A stretch of 64,000 nucleotides of DNA from Nigrospora sphaerica (taxonomy: Eukaryota; Ascomycota; Sordariomycetes; Amphisphaeriales; Apiosporaceae), in the NCBI GenBank assembly GCA_018287875.1, contig JAGVVL010000025.1, positions 1,798,001 through 1,862,000 of the forward strand, given 5' to 3'. Made by a program: the position numbers and the translations under genes. The notes beneath the pieces are model-generated. The model worked only from the letters and a program-made list of their open reading frames with translations, was not told where the DNA came from and did not search any database. Shown here piece after piece: positions 1 through 12,841 of the stretch. How positions within the stretch are numbered: the stretch's first letter is position 1; each line of letters opens with the position of its first letter.

Positions 1-93
1 CGACGTGACGACGTGGACGAGCCCGTCAGGCGGGACGAGTCTCTCGACATCGAAGAGTTGGCCGACTCCCCCGTCAGCATGGGAGACGTGTAA
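1..93 (+). CDS. 3' end of an unidentified protein gene (partial)
   Basis: The first 31 codons of the window form an open frame in frame 1 that ends in TAA at 91-93. The residues are acidic and hydrophilic (for example DDVDEP, SLDIEELADSP, ending SMGDV), as in disordered protein tails, unlike the Arg/Pro/Gly-rich products of chance ORFs in the following GC-rich DNA. Thirty residues are too few to name a family. The gene would enter from the left edge; only the sequence to the left can confirm it. Confidence 0.42.
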   Translation, partial: RRDDVDEPVRRDESLDIEELADSPVSMGDV

Positions 94-3000
94 GCCGAAA
101 ATGGCGATGTGGCCTCCAGGGGCGCCGGTACCCTGTCTCTAGGGGCCAGATTGAGCGGCGCCGGGCTGAGGAGGCTCGACGTCGTTGAGGCCGGCGAGAG
201 CATCTGGTCCGGGACCGAGGCGAGCCTCGACAGGGCCGTCGGCGCCGGCAGTTCCACCGGAGGCGCTGGCGGCGGCGGTAGCGCGAACCACTGCGTCACG
301 GGGCGGTTGAGCGGATCCGCCGGCTCCGGTGTGGTAATGCGAGAGCCGCCCAGGTGAATGATCTCGGATGGGGCGCTGTTCTTGCTCGTGCTAGAGACGG
401 TATTCGTGTAAGCCAAGCGGCCGGGGCAGCGGCACATGCAACAGGTTGCAGGCAACTTACCCAACCGTGGATTTGCTCCCGTTGCTCCATTTGGTCCAGG
501 TCCGGGGGTCCCTCAGGCTGGGTTCTCTAACAAGCGGCATGGTCGGCGTCGCGGTTCCGTTCAGGCTGTGTTGCGGTTAAGGCGGTGCGGCGGGCGGGAG
601 GTCGTGCTTTGCGGTGCCGTTAGTCGCGACGAGGGAGGCAGTGATGCAAGTGCATGAGACAGCAAGTGCGAGAAAGAGAGTCCGTAGGGCAGCCAGGGAC
701 CGTCTCGCCATTTCTATGGCTCACGACGATGGCTTGGCGGTTCGTCCCATGTCTGGGAGCCCCGTCGCAACAGTGGAGGCCATGCATGGCCGGACCAATA
801 TAGGTCAAACGCAACTAGCCGCCTTGAGCCGGGATGTGAGCCCCCAGCTACCGCGAGGCTCTCCGTCGTGGTATGGGCCACGCGCATATCCGAAGCGTTG
901 GAACTATGACTGCTGATTGATATTAATGAGGCACCCTTGCCCCGCGGATAACATTGTGGTTACATCGCCCTCCTGCTGCGGTAGGGCCGAACGGGCACCG
1001 CCGAGGCAATTGGCAACGTTTTTTTTCCCGCCGCCCCGTCCTTTGCCCTTCTGGCCTGGGCGCTGTATAATTGATGATCGTCCCGACCCGAGCACAACGA
1101 GGCACGGCGGCCGCGGCAGTAGGGCATTGGCTTCCCCAGCAGTCGTACGGCGACACGACTGGCCGACACTGAGGGGCCACTTGCTTTTCGGGAGCCGGGC
1201 CAGCAGCAAGAAAAGAATCTAGATTCGGGAATCAATCGCATCGGGGGCCAATCGGGCAGCCCATGACCAGCCTGTGGCCCGTCTACCTGGCCGCCCAGCG
1301 GCGAGCGGCGAGTGGGAGGCTCCATATTCATTGTAGCAAGTTTGGGCGGTTCCCTGGTTAGAGACATGTGCCGTGGATCAAGGCGATGGGTGCCACGCAG
1401 GAGGCCGCTCCACTCGAGTCGCGCCCGTTTGTGGGCCCGTCCCAAGCCGCCAGCTAGGCGGGGGGGAGGAGGATGACGGCCGTGACACCCTTCGAGAAAA
1501 CATCGTCGACCTCGGCAAGGCACCTCCGGGCCAATGACCGCAGCACCAGCGGCTGTAGATGTAACGGTAGTCTGGCGGGCTGGGGTCGGCCGGGAAAAGC
1601 GAGGGGGACCGGTGGGAGCGGCGGTGTCCACTGGCGAGTCAAGAGTAAGTGCACTGCCGAGACTAAACACCCGTCGTGCGCCCGCTGGACCTGTCGTCTT
1701 CGTATAGAGAGCAGCGGGCGCGCGGCCGGACTCTTTTTTGGCCAAGCAGGTACCAACTGGATCCCATGGGCAGCTGGGGGTGATGCACGCAAGCGACTGC
1801 CCCGACACTGACATTTCGTCTGATGTTGCAGGAGACAGGATTGGGGCCCCCACGCTCGCCGAGCCTCCGAACAGCCTTTTTGACGTTTCAGGCCACCCGT
1901 TGCCATGCACTTATCAGCCCAGTCCAGCCCATTTTGGACCACACCACAGACAGCCCCGGTTGCTCGCCAACGGTTGACGATTGGGCGGGGGGGAGGCGGC
2001 AACCGAAGGCGAGTAGGAGGGGACCCTATACTCGGCCGGTCGCCCAGTCGGCCAGCGAGCGGCGACTTCACCAGTGCTATTCGCCCGCGCCTCCCCGAGG
2101 GCCGCCATCTATTGCTAGTGCCATCGGGCTCACCCTGTCTTTTTGCTGCTCAGCTCTGCCACTACTGCTGCCTCAGATCGGGGGGGTTCCCCGTCGGAGG
2201 GGGGGTCGACGATTGGCGTTGGAACGCGGCGCGAGTCACGGCGGCTGGGACCGGATGCATACCCGGACCACCGATTGCGCGAAAAGAAGACGGCCACCGC
2301 CGATCACGTCCACCCGCGTAAGGGATTGGTAGAGGAGGAATTGGGGAGGCGGATGGACGCCGAAGCAAAGGCACGAGAGGGCAAAAAGAAAGAAACAAGG
2401 GGAAGCCCGGGCCGAATAACCATTTATGCGAAGCGCATTGGCTGAGATGCGGCTGAAAAGGAAGGCGCGCGTCGTCGTGCGCAAGGGGGAGCACAAAAAA
2501 AGAGGGCCGTGCTCGGCATCTTCCGGTTGTGCCACTGCTTCATACTCTCTCCATACATACTTTTTTACCGCGTACGATGTACCTATCGACCATGTGGCCG
2601 CGGATCATCCGCCCCTGTTCCGACCTACATCCTCCACCGCCATCACCACCTCATTCTCCGCTGTCCGCTTATCTCTGCTTGCCGCTCCGGCTCCCTCTCT
2701 CTTACCCAGTAGACAACGATGGGCCGCACTGGAGCTTGGATGGAGCAATCGAGCCCAGCTATTTATCTCTGGGGGCGGGCAGTGCTGCGCGGATGCCCAC
2801 GTCCCCCATATCATACGGGGGGGGCGCCCCCATGCCCACTTGTCAGGGTGACCTCGCTTCCCGCTACGGGCTGTCACACGGGGGGGAGCAGAGCCCAGTC
2901 GGGGTGGGGGAGGGTTGGGTCAAGAGAGCAAGGAAGCAGTTAGATACGAAGGCCCGGCCGCCGATCAGAATAGGTCGGCTGCTACCGAAGGGCACCAGAA

Positions 3001-3134
3001 AGCGTGGCAGACAGGCATTGCGCCTCGGCCATGGTACGGCAGCGTATATCCGCGATCGAGTCGCGCCGTGTCCATACCCTAGCTACCGGCATCCTCCCCA
3101 GCATGTCAATGCTTTTGACTTAACTCGGACATAA
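94..3134. other. GC-rich intergenic DNA, no supported gene
   Basis: Open frames occur on both strands and overlap one another (for example 960-1910 minus against 1454-2071 minus). Their products are rich in Arg, Pro, Gly and Ala with no recognisable domain, as expected from high GC with few stop codons. I see no convincing start context, splice pairs or conserved motif. Short G and C runs are common. Confidence 0.6.
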
Positions 3135-4340
3135 GGAGAAGAGGAGTGGTCCGCCTAACCGCCGACTGCTAGACTCCGTCCCCATAACGCTCCGCGGCTC
3201 ATCGTTTCCGGCGGATAGTGCTCGGAACAAGACGCTTTCTACCTAATAACTGGTTTTCTTCGCTGTTGACAACTTGACATTGTCCAGTGAACGGCCCCAG
3301 CGCAGAACTCTTTCGGCTTCAGACCTCCGTGGGAGTACGCTTACACGCCCATATCTGCCTGTTTGAAAGTACCCGGAATGGACTCTATCTATTAGACAAG
3401 TTTGGGTGATCGTATTGCCGTCCTTCTGTTGAAGGTATCTACTGATTCCGGTATTGCTGAGGGGCTATCGCCAATCTGCTGAACACCTCGGGTACCCTGG
3501 CCACCGAATGGGCAACACCCTGGGTCCCTTGACATGAAGAGACGGCGTGACAGGTACAATCGCCAATTCAGATTCCCGTCTTGAAAGGGGAAAACAAACA
3601 CAACCACGGTTCAGTTCGGAATGTCGGGTTGCTAAAGAATTGACGGCCTTACCGTGTTGTTGTGCCCACCACCGATGTTTCTCGAACCACTAAGCACCAA
3701 AGAAGACATCCCTGATCACCGATTGGGGGCACGTATTTCTGTAAGCCCATTAGTAAAAAAGGCCCGTAATGCACCCTGACTACTGGCCGTTGTCATCCAC
3801 GACGGAACTGACGTCATATTTTTAAGGGCTACGCTTCGTATAGAACCCGCTGGGTTGCCTGGTCGCGAGGCGGAACGGCATGCATGCTTGGGCAAAGAAT
3901 CTTCACCCGCGAGCCGATGGACATAAAGCCAGTGAGGCCACCACGCAAACTACGGCACCGATATTATTCAGCTACTAAGATTCAGTCGGCATGGAAAAGA
4001 GGGCAATGAGCTGTAAGCCGTCGTCCGCCTCGAACCACCCATGAAGACAGCGAGAGAAACCCACAGCGATCCCTCAAAACCTCACCGGGGGAACCCAATC
4101 ACTTACAAGCATACGTGGACCGTTCCAGATGTACTGATAAGACCTCCACATCCCTAACGCCTTTACGTTCTTTGCTGAATGCTTTAGTCTAGCGTTCCGC
4201 TTGGACGTGTAGCGGAAACAAAGCATGAGATTAGTGATTTCTATAAAGCCAACCCGAGTGACACAGCTTTGATCCGATGGAGCCAGTGCATCTACTTCGC
4301 GAGAAACTCAGGCGAAACTCGTCCATGAAACTGCTGCTGT
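3135..4340. other. Patch of lower GC without ORFs
   Basis: Composition drops here to roughly half GC from the much richer flanks, stop codons become frequent in all frames, and the only open frame over 60 codons is a 71-codon one at 3392-3607 on the minus strand. I found no terminal repeats, target-site duplication, transposase-like frame or RNA gene in it. It could be a decayed insertion or a different class of intergenic DNA. Confidence 0.5.
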
Positions 4341-5091
4341 AAGGTGAGTACAGTTTTTATGTCCCGTTACCACAGCACTACAGTGACGAGTTCGAGGGAG
4401 GGACGACTTGTTTTGCGCGCCGCGTCGGAAGCGAAAGGCAGACATGGAAAACGAAGCACCGTCGAGCCCCCAATACTCTCAGATCCGCGACCATGCTTTG
4501 GGACCGGTTCGCCTGTTCTACTTCGTGCAGTTGACACATACCTTTGACAGGAGCCACCTCCTTCGTATAGCATAAGGGGGAAAGAGTACAAGCTAGGCGA
4601 GGCGGGGCAGCAGAATGGAACGTGTAGCAGAAGCAGCAGCATCAGCCAGGACAAAGCGACCGGACGGAAAGCCGAGGTAGGGAGTCACCATGGCCTGACC
4701 ACGAATTCGCCGTCCAGGCCAGCCGTATGCAACCACGGGGAAGGCCCCGGGGGCAAGCGTAGCCGCAACCTCTGGAGCGTACAGCTCGACTTGCCTCGAA
4801 CGTCGATTACGCATGTGAAGACCCCGAACGGCAGTCCTTGGCTGTCTGGATTAAGGAGGATCGCGGAGAGGCGAGGGCGAGCCAGCACCAGGGTCTTACA
4901 GCCCCAACGGGATGGCGGGCGCACTCGGAAACGAAACCGAAGGAGAAAGCGTTGTACAATAAACGCATATAGAGCAGCGAAGAAAAAGAGAAGTGATGGA
5001 AGTAGAAAAAGAAACATGAAATGTAGAAGTGAGGGTTCGTAGATGCTGAGCCCATGTGTTTATCACAAAAATAACAGCATGGGACATATGC
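4341..5091. other. Intergenic DNA before the initiator tRNA
   Basis: No supported gene. Overlapping ORFs on both strands are unlike proteins. Composition becomes AT-richer from about 4,920 toward the tRNA gene. Confidence 0.55.
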
Positions 5092-5096
5092 AAAAA
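5092..5096 (-). terminator. Pol III terminator of the tRNA gene
   Basis: AAAAA on the plus strand, which is TTTTT on the minus strand, lies 11 nt past the 3' end of the tRNA. A run of four or more T on the sense strand is the usual RNA polymerase III stop. Confidence 0.8.
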
Positions 5097-5106
5097 TGTA
5101 ACAACC

Positions 5107-5178
5107 TAGCATCTCTTGGTTTCGATCCAAGGACCTCCGGGTTATGAGCCCGGCGCGCTTCCGCTGCGCCAAGATGCT
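5107..5178 (-). tRNA. Initiator tRNA-Met (CAT)
   Basis: The minus strand folds into a full cloverleaf. The acceptor arms AGCATCT and AGATGCT pair perfectly and are followed by discriminator A. The anticodon stem CCGGG/CCCGG encloses the loop CTCATAA, so the anticodon is CAT. The T arm is CTTGG/CCAAG around the loop ATCGAAA. Three identity marks of eukaryotic initiator tRNA are present: an A1-U72 pair at the end of the acceptor, three consecutive G-C pairs next to the anticodon loop, and A instead of T at the start of the T loop. The gene is 72 nt without an intron. It delivers Met to the 40S subunit through eIF2. It stands alone; no protein gene lies within several kilobases. Confidence 0.97.
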
Positions 5179-8100
5179 TTGTCTTGGTTGTTGGAAAATT
5201 AGCGGCTTATTGATGTCCTTGTAAAACTGCTGGGGTCGGCCCATTGTCCGCCCATGCGCCACGCTGCCCTGGTCGCAACACGAGCCTCGTCCATTGAGGC
5301 GTACGAAGTGCAGTCTGTTGTTCGCAGGGAAACGGATCCCAGCTCTCCGGCCCTCCGTCCTGCTCCCATTCGTCAAGTGGCAGATGGTATAGAAAACGGG
5401 CCACCTCGGATCACATGCCACCCAGCATCGCCCATCAAACCCTTTCTCCCTTCCCAGACTCTCCATCACATCGCCATACCGGAATATCCCCTCGGGAACG
5501 GGCTGCGGCGCTTCCTTCCCCATCTTCCCCCCCCCCAACAACCCGGATCTATCGCAAAAACCCCGGTGTCCCGACGTTACTCATCCCCGTTTCGAGGCCA
5601 GCAGCAGCACCTGCCGCCGCCGCCGACCACGAGCCTGTCCGCGCGCAGGGGCGACGACGACAACAGGCTAAGCGGGCTGAGTGTGTGTGTTTGCCTGTGT
5701 TGCGCCCCCTGGTGATGCGATGCGCACGATCGGGGTTGTCCCGCCAGGCCTGAGACCGCAGCCACGGGATTGTGCTGGTCCCTCGTTATAACCAAGGCGC
5801 ACGAAGCAAACCCCATTTCCATTCCCACCCTTCCCTTCCCTCTTTCTCCCCACCAGTTTCACGACCCGGTCTCCCGGGCCAAAACCTCCCTCGAGCGATG
5901 GGTGCGGGTGCACTGCCCGTCGCTTAGAAGCATGACTCTTTCCACGGGCAAACAGCTCTCTTTTTCTGCATCATTAGAAATACCCCCCTCTTGGCCGCGT
6001 CTCGACGCCCGAGCCGCACCGCCCAACAGCACGAGGGAAACCCAAAAGGAACAAAAGAGACGATGGCCCTGCTCGGAAGGAGTCCGCGCAGGTAGTAGGG
6101 GTCTTCACCATTCCCCCAAGCCCTGCCGTACCCCCGCGGCAGCATCCGCCAACATCCTATGCTCGTACATGTACCCACAGGCGAGGAGCGTCGACGACGT
6201 TGGGGAGCGCGGCTTGAGACGTACGTGACGACGGCTCATATCCACCAGCTAAGTAGTTAATAGCTCCGGAGGGATGGTACGCCGGTCGCAGGATACGCCC
6301 GCGACCATGCTGATCGATCGACGGGGAAATGTTTGGCTGATCAGCGGCCGCCGCGACGGCAAACGTGTAGCTGGACGGCTCGGGTTGTTTGGGGGGACGG
6401 AATGGATGGCATGAGGCGGCCCGACGGCTTCGCCATAGAGCCTGGTAACCTCGACAGCCAGTCATCGTCTGTGAAAAAGCAAAGAAAAGGCCGGCGGGCG
6501 AGCAGGCCACCACTCGGGTTAGAAACCCCCAAGCGACTGAGCCACACGAAGTGCTTCGTTCCAAGGTGGAAGGGGGGAGCATGCAATCGCCATGTATAAT
6601 CCGATCGCCGGGGTCTCCGATGCCACCAACCTATGTATGATACGTATGGGGGACGCGCTGGGCCGGTAGGTAGGTACCCTTGCCTTGTTGCCTTGTCCGG
6701 AGCAAATCGTAGACGGCGAATGAAAGAAAAAAAAGTGCTGCGTGTTTCTGCACGTACGCATGTGCGTACGTACGTAGTGATTAGTCGCACACTCTCTCGT
6801 CCGATGGGCGCGGCCTGATCGTCCCGAGGACCCCCGTGTCGGTTCGACGACGAACTACTGACGAGCGCTTTGCGGAGCGATGTATTGCGCAGCCCCCCTC
6901 CCTGGCCAAGTGGTAGGCTGGCCCGCTGCCCAGGCGGGGGGTGGCGCGCGCCGCGACGACGACGACAACGACGACGACGACGGCGAACGACGGAGTTTCG
7001 CTCGAGCGAGAGAGTGGCTGAGAGAGAGGGACCGGGGCAGAAACAAGTAGCGGCCGGATACTGGATACTGCGTCGGCGGTTTGGACCATGAAATGTGTGC
7101 GTGCGTATGTGTGCCGTGCTGTGGGATGTTAGGTCGTATGTAGTCGTATCTCCATACGCAAGGGCGGCTAGGGATACCCAGGTACACCGAAAAGACGCCC
7201 CTTCGGCTCTCCCCCCTTGGTCTGGCTCGCGGTGGACTATATGCAACTGCGTCTCCATACGGCATCCTGTACTGTACTTGCCCGGGGGCCACTAGCTACC
7301 TGCCTCGGCAAGCTACCTGACTAATTTACATGCTGGTGGCCCGTTCGTGAGATTCCCGGCTCGGCCGGACACGCACCCGTCTCGCTATCAGAAGTGCGGA
7401 TGTTGGCCGAGCGGGGGGGCCTCAGGTATACGTACGTCGTTTTCAACCAGAGAAAAGGGGGGCACGGGCGGGCGGCGACCTTTTGGCGTCGTTTGCTTTG
7501 CTGGAATGATCTCACGGAAAACTCGCAGCTTGGAAAGGCCTTTTTCTTCTTCCCACGGAAGCGCAGGGGAGGGGGGCGTGAAGAAGGAGGAGGGGTTACA
7601 CCATCTCACCATCCGATAAGACACCCTATAATCTGTCCTGTCCTATCCCGTGCTGCTTGCCGTGCACGAGACGGATGGTGAGCGGCACACAACCACGCCA
7701 GAGCCCGCAGGCGCCTCGTCCGGCCGCAGGCTACGGCCTCGCCAGGGTCATGGTGACCACCTTTCTGGACTATCACGCCTCGTCACTGAGGTCGGGTGGC
7801 GTGGGATACGAAACTTTGCGTGCTGAAGATGGAGATTGGTGGGCCCGCCGCCGTGGATACGACGCCAAAGCCGAGGGGAGGACTTTGGGGGGGGAACCAC
7901 TCGGGCTTCCCAGTCCAAATCAGCTTCGTCGATGCCCTGCATCATTGTTGCCTTGCCGGGATGGGGAGATGGGGAAGATGGGCCCTTCATGGTTTGATGG
8001 GCTTCTGGAGTACAGCCTGGAACCGCGACCATGACGAAACGGGCTGACGGGCAGCAGCAGCGGCGGCGGCGGCCGTCGCAGCTGTACGATACAGATGAGC

Positions 8101-8892
8101 ACCAGATACGCAGTGCAGCCCCGTAGCTCTCCATCTCTGTACTCCTTCCGCCGTAGAGAGGTTGTCGAGTTGGGTTTGGTATGGAGGACCAAGGCAGAGT
8201 CAGCAGAGCACCTAGGCGAACGCTGGCCTTCCACTATCAGCCGGGGCGTTGCCGGTTTTCCTCTCTGGAACCGCATGGCCCCCTTGTCGGCTTGCCTTCA
8301 ACCCCGGCAATCATCAGAGCGACCGCTGCTGCCGTGCGCCCCGAGTGTGAGTCTAGTAGCAGTGTCGGACGTGGGGCTTTGCAATGGGGCGTAGGCAAAG
8401 AGTCCCTTGGCGTCATCTACTGAATTGTGCTGAATAGTGAGCGTGCTTGGCGTCGTCTTCTTTCTAACCCGTTTGAGGTAATTGTTCGCCTGTCTGCTGG
8501 ACCATATGCGAACGCTCCGTAAAACTAGAAACAGGCAAAAGCAGGCAGTTGCTGCACTGTGGGGGTGACCTGCTATTGCAAGCTTCTGTTGACCACTGGG
8601 AATTCATCGGCCAATGGTCCAGACTGTTCGAGCCGTGTCACTGGTGAGCCGGCGGCGTCGGGCGAAGGGGGTGCCCGGGCTGGATCCTCGGTGGGCGCAT
8701 AGGACGAGAAAGTACCAGCGAGCCGGTTTCCGAGATATCCTGCGAAAATAGCCGTCGCCTCGCGACTCGTGAGTAGGCACCTTGAGTTTCCAACTGTCTC
8801 GGTTGGAAAAAGCGACGAGGTTTGACGACATCCACAGCACGAGGACCCACCTTGACTGGACTGTGAGCGGATGCTGGACCGTCGCACGCCCG

Positions 8893-8895
<3 letters not shown>
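5179..8895. other. GC-rich intergenic DNA, no supported gene
   Basis: Many overlapping frames on both strands, none with a recognisable domain. A GAC/CGA-rich triplet stretch lies at about 6,953-6,985. TAGGTAGGTACC-type words appear near 6,668, and GTACGTACGT-like palindromic words near 6,765. No splice-supported gene was found. Confidence 0.55.
6953..6985. repeat. GAC triplet-rich microsatellite
   Basis: Imperfect GAC/ACG triplet repeat interrupted by AAC and GGC. Confidence 0.8.

Positions 8896-8928
<33 letters not shown>
8896..8928. repeat. (TGC)11 trinucleotide microsatellite
   Basis: Eleven uninterrupted TGC units, flanked by further imperfect TGC copies up to about 8,938. On either strand this creates Gln-, Ala- or Cys-run ORFs that have no other protein-like features, so I treat it as non-coding. 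Confidence 0.92.
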
Positions 8929-8930
<2 letters not shown>

Positions 8931-9562
8931 GTTGCTGCTCCTCCTGCCGCCGCCGCCGATGACGGGGGTGTCTATCGGCCAAGGGAATGAATAGGTGGTG
9001 AGATCGTCGGACTAGTGGCGGCTGACCACGGCCGAATTATTCCTGCTGGAAGGGACACCACCCTTGAGATAGCATGCGAAACAGCCAGTCATGGGGGCCC
9101 TTTGGCTAACCGCTCAAGGCGTCGTCACCGGGCGTCGGTCAATGATGAAACATTAGGAATACCAGAGATGCAGGCTCTCAATATAGCACTGCAACCCAAG
9201 CTGAATTTAACGAGACCGCCTCCTTGCTTCCCGACACGGAAGGTAATTGCAGCGGAGACCTCCCGGCCAGCCAGCCAGCCAGCCCTTCAGGAGGACAGGG
9301 CAAGCCCATGCGGGGAGTTGCCTGTTTCAACCCGTGAAACGATTCGCCAAACCGTCAATGGGTTTGTATGCCTTCGTAAACCCAGTACCTATACCTACCT
9401 GCATTGCATAACATAGTGGCCTTAGTCTCGGGCGGCTTGGGCGTAACACCTCGGCGGCGCCATGGGCTGCACTAGCCGCAGCATGTACAGAGCACACTGC
9501 AGCGGTCGTTGCCGCTGTTGTTTTGTCGGAATGGTTATGGTCCTTGGTTGAGATCTGGACCC

Positions 9563-9577
9563 GGGGGGGGGGGGGGG
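9563..9577. repeat. G15 homopolymer
   Basis: Fifteen consecutive G residues after CC. It may cause length errors in sequencing. Confidence 0.9.
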
Positions 9578-11115
9578 CGTACTGTGCGGTCTCGGCTTCG
9601 GGTCACGGCGGTGGAAAGGCCTGTCTGTGCCACGCACAAGTAGTCCGATATTTCGGGTGTAACGACATCTTGGGAGGGGTGATCGCGGTACCGGGTCCCC
9701 TTGTAATGAGAGAGACAGAGATAGAAAGATATTATTCGGGGTGGGCCCAGTGAGGGCGAATCAGTGCGCGGATATGACATGCTTGCTATTGGGCGATGCC
9801 GATCGTCTTTGGCTGTAACCCAATATGCAGAGCTATTGCTGGTCTGTCAGCGTTGGGGTGCCCGGGATTGGATTCGTCGCTGATCGCTCAACCATTCGCG
9901 CGTGTGCCGGGCCCAAGACGAGCCTATTCCCCTCGTATGCGTCTTCTTGATGCGGAAGCGTCAGCCGTTGCCGTGCGGACGTGCCCCGTCCATCAGAGTT
10001 TTCGAGAGGAAGGACCGTCGGTCTGGGTGTCGCGGTGACGGCCGTCTCCATCACGTCCCATTGACGCAAGCGCGGCGCGACGGGTTATTGCCAGCCCGCA
10101 GTGATGAGGTGCGCCTTGGCGGCATAGATAGCTAGCTGGCCGGGTGTACTATACGCACGTTGTAGGTATAGTACGATGTACGAGGGTGCGTTAGGTTTTT
10201 GCTTAGTCAAAAGGGCCACAGGAAGGTCCCGGAGATGTTATTACAACAGCCAGAGCCACCTCCGGCTTTAGCACCGGCCGCTTGGTACTGATGCCATGTC
10301 GGGATCGGCCCCCCTCCCCAGGACGCCAAGGATATATGACGGCCGGGCAAGGCGGTATGCGTACAGTCAGACTATCTCCATTCGGATCCCTGGTAGAGCT
10401 GGGAGGGGGACCGCAATGCGCGAGGCTCAGGAAATGCAGCGTTTGGTACCCCGTCCGCTTTTGGGTACTTTGTTTGCTTTAGGCCATGGTCCCTGCCCTA
10501 CCGCCTGAGGCTAAGCATCACGAGCGACCGATGACCTGGCAACTTGGCTAGTTGGTAAAGCCGGACACGAGGGTGCCGGCGGAGGAAGCAACGCTGAGTG
10601 ACGAGTCGTGAATAGGTTGCAACGCAGGGTTCAGCCAAGCCCGGGAGAGCCTGGCCCGTCGGTCGGCTCCTCGCGCCCTCGAAACAGCCCATCCAGCTCA
10701 GGTTGATGGACGGGCCTGGCGGGTTGGCGGGCGAGGCGGGCTGGGAGAGCGGACGACGCGGGAGAACCCCTCTTTGCTGGAAAGGGGCAAGGCCGTTCCG
10801 TGTCGGAGTCATCAGTGACACCAAAGTGACGACGAGGGGGTAAGAAGCAATGCGAAAGTAGCGCACATGCAGGCGTGCCGGATCGAGGAGACGCCGCCAT
10901 AATGGCACGGGCGGGTTAATAATACACCTCGGGGGAAGGAGTCGAGAAACCGGAGGGGTCCCTCGCTAGGCGGAATGGGATGGGATCGACGCGCAATGCG
11001 GTGGTGGGAGCTGGAAGGGAAGGGATCCCATACCGCAGGCTGTTTTTGTCAGTGGACGGTGCCTGGTGAGGGCGTACCTACTACGTACAGTGCCCGTGCA
11101 GATATGAGGTGTCAT

Positions 11116-11126
11116 GTACTCCGTAC
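11116..11126. repeat. Dispersed word GTACTCCGTAC, copy 1
   Basis: An exact copy of an 11-bp interrupted palindrome (GTAC arms around TCC) that recurs at 12,831, 31,914, 39,669 and 59,912, with near copies at 34,120 and 46,710. All lie outside recognised exons. Confidence 0.85.
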
Positions 11127-12830
11127 CTCCCTCTGCCCGCTACGGAGCTCCCCCAAGGGGCCAATTGTCAGCGCTGCTGGCGGCGCTATTGTGAAGCGAG
11201 GTCAAGACCCAGCTCCACTAGTAACTTGCCGTCATGATAGAGGCCAGAGTTGTCCACCCTGGATGCCACGGACACAACTTTGGATTGCGACTCCTCTCCC
11301 GGAGGCCTGGGGACGGGCCGTCCGATGCGATGCTGTATGCGCCGTGGCCTGGAGGGTGGTGGCCGGATCTTGAGGGTCGTGCGAGGCAGAGCGAGCAGTT
11401 TGAGTGCTTGCATCAAATTGGTGTGGGGCACGCGCCAGAGACGCGTGGGGTTGCAAGTGAGGCCACCGAGAAACGAGGGCGGCCGGGTGGCATACAGAGA
11501 AGCCGTTTGCATGCGGTAATTCACCGTCCACCAAGGCCACAAGGGCTGCTACCCATCTACGGCGTGTAGACCGTGTCTCTCCGTGCTGGGACGTACCGAG
11601 TCTCCAGGCGAACCAGCCCTGTAAGAGAGTCGGATTTCGATTGGAGCATTCAATCCCAGGCTCCAGGGCCCAGTAGCGCTCACGCCCCCCTCCCCGCTTT
11701 CTGCCTTGGTTTGCTACTAATATCCATGCCGAGCGCGTCGGCTGTCAGGTGTGCGTGGGAGCACACATTCAACCTGGTATCGCGTTATGAGAGCGAGGCC
11801 GGAGACGAAAGCGATGGCGAGGGCGATGGCGATGACAGGCAGCATGCGGACAGCAGTCTGCCTATCCAGGTTAGGTAAGCTAGTTTTAGTTGCCTGCTTG
11901 TACCTGCCTATCTGCATATCTACTCTATCCTCTCACAGTAGGAAGTAAGTAGTACTAGTAATTTGGAAGCAAATGACGATCGTGGACGGCTGGAGAGGGA
12001 TGGTTGATTCCCAAAGCATGCTGGTGTGCATCCAAGCTATCTACACCACTTTTACACACCACCGGGCCGTTCTTTGCACCCATTTTGCCAATCCCATATA
12101 AGTCGGGTCTGAGTACCTGGGTACAGGTCAGTGTGGCTTGAGCGTGTCCGGGGTATCAAATGGATGGGATCAATGGATGATGCCCGTTTTCTTGCCAGGG
12201 GGGGTGACATTAGCCTGGTCAGCTGCTGCTTGTGCTCAGCGACGCCGAGATGAGAGAGGGAGAGAAAGTAGCCAAACGCCCGTTACGCCGCGTCCGCATG
12301 GCCTGGACTGGGATCTGCTGATGGTGAATCCCACTCCAGCCCTCTGTTGCCTTCCCTGCTGGGGTTACATGCCCCTGCAAAAAGCATCCATGCACCGGCC
12401 ACCGCTCGCGCGCGCGCGCGCGCACCACCCACGTATCGGACTGACTACGCAACGCATCGACGCAGGAGCCAGGAGAGGCAGGCAAGGCCATGAATCTGAA
12501 AATGACATCCGACAGCCCGTCCCCATCCTGGGAAGCGGGAAAAAATGATGACTGCTGGGTCACAAACCACGCCCGGCCACGCCTGAGACCAATCAGGCTC
12601 CCGCTTCCTGCGGTTCCGCAACAGGCATACCCACAACCGACTCGGCCGGCGTGCTGGCAGCCCCCGACCAATCGGGGAGCCGCTGCTTCAGCAAGCTGAG
12701 GGAGACCATCTCACTGTTAGGGCCGCAAGCGCATGGTAGCAACACCCCCAGCGGCAGCGGAACACGGCCGGCCGGGCGGCGGCGGCGGCGGCGACAACGA
12801 CGACAAGGAAGCTACTGGGGCGACATGCAT

Positions 12831-12841
12831 GTACTCCGTAC
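12831..12841. repeat. Dispersed word GTACTCCGTAC, copy 2
   Basis: Exact copy of the 11-bp word, immediately after ATGCAT, in intergenic DNA. Confidence 0.85.
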
